A DNA stretch of 64,000 nt from Novipirellula caenicola (GTDB lineage Bacteria; Planctomycetota; Planctomycetia; Pirellulales; Pirellulaceae): contig NZ_BAABRO010000001.1 of NCBI RefSeq assembly GCF_039545035.1, forward strand, positions 682,001-746,000. Reading direction: 5' to 3'. Numbering within the stretch: the stretch's first letter is position 1; the number at the start of each line of letters is the position of its first letter. The notes under the pieces were generated by a model, which saw nothing but the letters and a program-made list of their open reading frames with translations, did not search any database and had not been told where the DNA came from. A program made the translations under genes and the position numbers. Below are positions 63,516 to 64,000 of the stretch, one piece after another.

Positions 63516-63835
63516 TCAAAGTCGCTGGTTTGCCCACCCATTATCCGACGGCGGTCGGAACCAGCACGCTGGCGATTTCGAGCGGCAATCCACGAGAAAT
63601 CTGTGCGGCTGGCGCCCGCAATGGTTACCTAACCGGGTAAAATAGGCGAGGAAACCGACATTGCCCCAAATCGCGCTCTCTCCTAGGATCACATCACGAC
63701 CCTAGCCAGACGTCTAAGGTGAAGACAGCGGTTCCCTATCGATCGCGTCTGCGCTGCATTTCGTGCGGCACAGCACCGTTTACGACGCTTTCGCAAGTCG
63801 AAATACGCCAAAGAAATCTTCCTCAGGAAACCACT

Positions 63836-64000
63836 ATGGATTGCCGTTTATCTACCGCCAACCGTACTCTGAGCGATCCCAACGCCCGGAGCGCCTCTCA
63901 AACCAGTGCCAACGATCCGGACGCGGTTGCACTGCAGAGTTCGCCACGATCCCGACGGATGATGAAGTGGTCCCGACCGTTTCTTGCAGTCCTGTTTGCC
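63836..64000 (+). CDS. Hypothetical protein, 5' part only
   Basis: The frame runs from the ATG at 63836 (AGGAAA about 7 nt upstream) to the right edge without a stop: 55 codons. The N-terminus is polar (DCRLSTANRTLSDPNARSAS, QTSANDPDAVALQSS), then basic (PRSRRMMKWSRP) and starts a hydrophobic stretch (FLAVLFA). This suggests an internal signal anchor or a late-start secreted protein. Too little is visible for a family call. Confidence 0.6.
   Translation, partial: MDCRLSTANRTLSDPNARSASQTSANDPDAVALQSSPRSRRMMKWSRPFLAVLFA

Noticed and set aside
1-64000. tRNA, rRNA, riboswitch and prophage signals
   Set aside because: Scanned by eye; no cloverleaf with a typical T-loop, rRNA core, known riboswitch core or phage structural genes were recognised. 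A covariance-model scan would settle it.

Overview
The window looks like a piece of a planctomycete chromosome of the Rhodopirellula/Novipirellula/Pirellulales type. I infer this from family content and style; no 16S or marker search was possible. The signs are a secreted FGly-type sulfatase, a sialidase-like protein, a sialate O-acetylesterase, PSP1, an eukaryote-like long IleS, an LRR protein, many low-complexity secreted proteins, long gene-free gaps and several families of palindromic dispersed repeats. Most genes are housekeeping or envelope functions in short transcription units. No rRNA, tRNA, CRISPR array or prophage was recognised.

Layout. 1-195 holds the 5' end of a TauE/SafE-type permease gene (minus). 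228-955 is a 7-copy, about 101-bp tandem array. 974-5316 (minus) carries hemL, a VOC protein and a COG3014-like/LpoB-like lipoprotein pair. 5852-10675 (plus) carries an Asp/Glu-rich protein, ileS and purN. 11585-13245 is a RAYT (Y1/HUH) transposase gene with its own REP-like repeats. 13430-16306 is an internally duplicated sialidase-like secreted protein. 16487-22766 is a signalling locus: an FHA-EAL protein (minus), a winged-helix/AAA ATPase and a Ser/Thr kinase fused to a tubulin-like GTPase. 22776-27936 has PSP1, bioB, a sialate O-acetylesterase and a DUF2314-ankyrin protein. 28006-31403 has a FixJ-type regulator and a divergent histidine-kinase-like gene.

31683-37217 is a YtrA-type GntR/ABC-transporter operon with a visible promoter and operator. 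37563-38396 encodes a His/Gly/Tyr-rich secreted protein. 38992-43378 (minus) is one transcription unit: LRR protein, M24 peptidase, accB, accC and gamma-carbonic-anhydrase-like. 44182-48345 (minus) has an Ala/Glu/Val-rich secreted protein and an HtrA-PDZ-PA14 protease. 49151-51986 has a small membrane protein and a minus-strand pair in which a voltage-gated K+ channel-like gene overlaps a TerB-like/HNH nuclease gene. 53432-59635 has a membrane protein, a GH63/MGH1-like glucosidase, a short and possibly truncated secreted protein, a small membrane protein and a sulfatase. 59690-63171 has a J-domain protein, an LptF/LptG-like permease and purM. A further gene starts at 63836 and runs off the end.

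Four unrelated dispersed repeat families, the RAYT REPs and the tandem array occupy most of the large gaps. The strongest candidates for something new are the kinase-tubulin fusion with its AAA and FHA-EAL neighbours, and the overlapping K+ channel plus TerB/HNH nuclease pair. Functions are assigned from motif recognition only.
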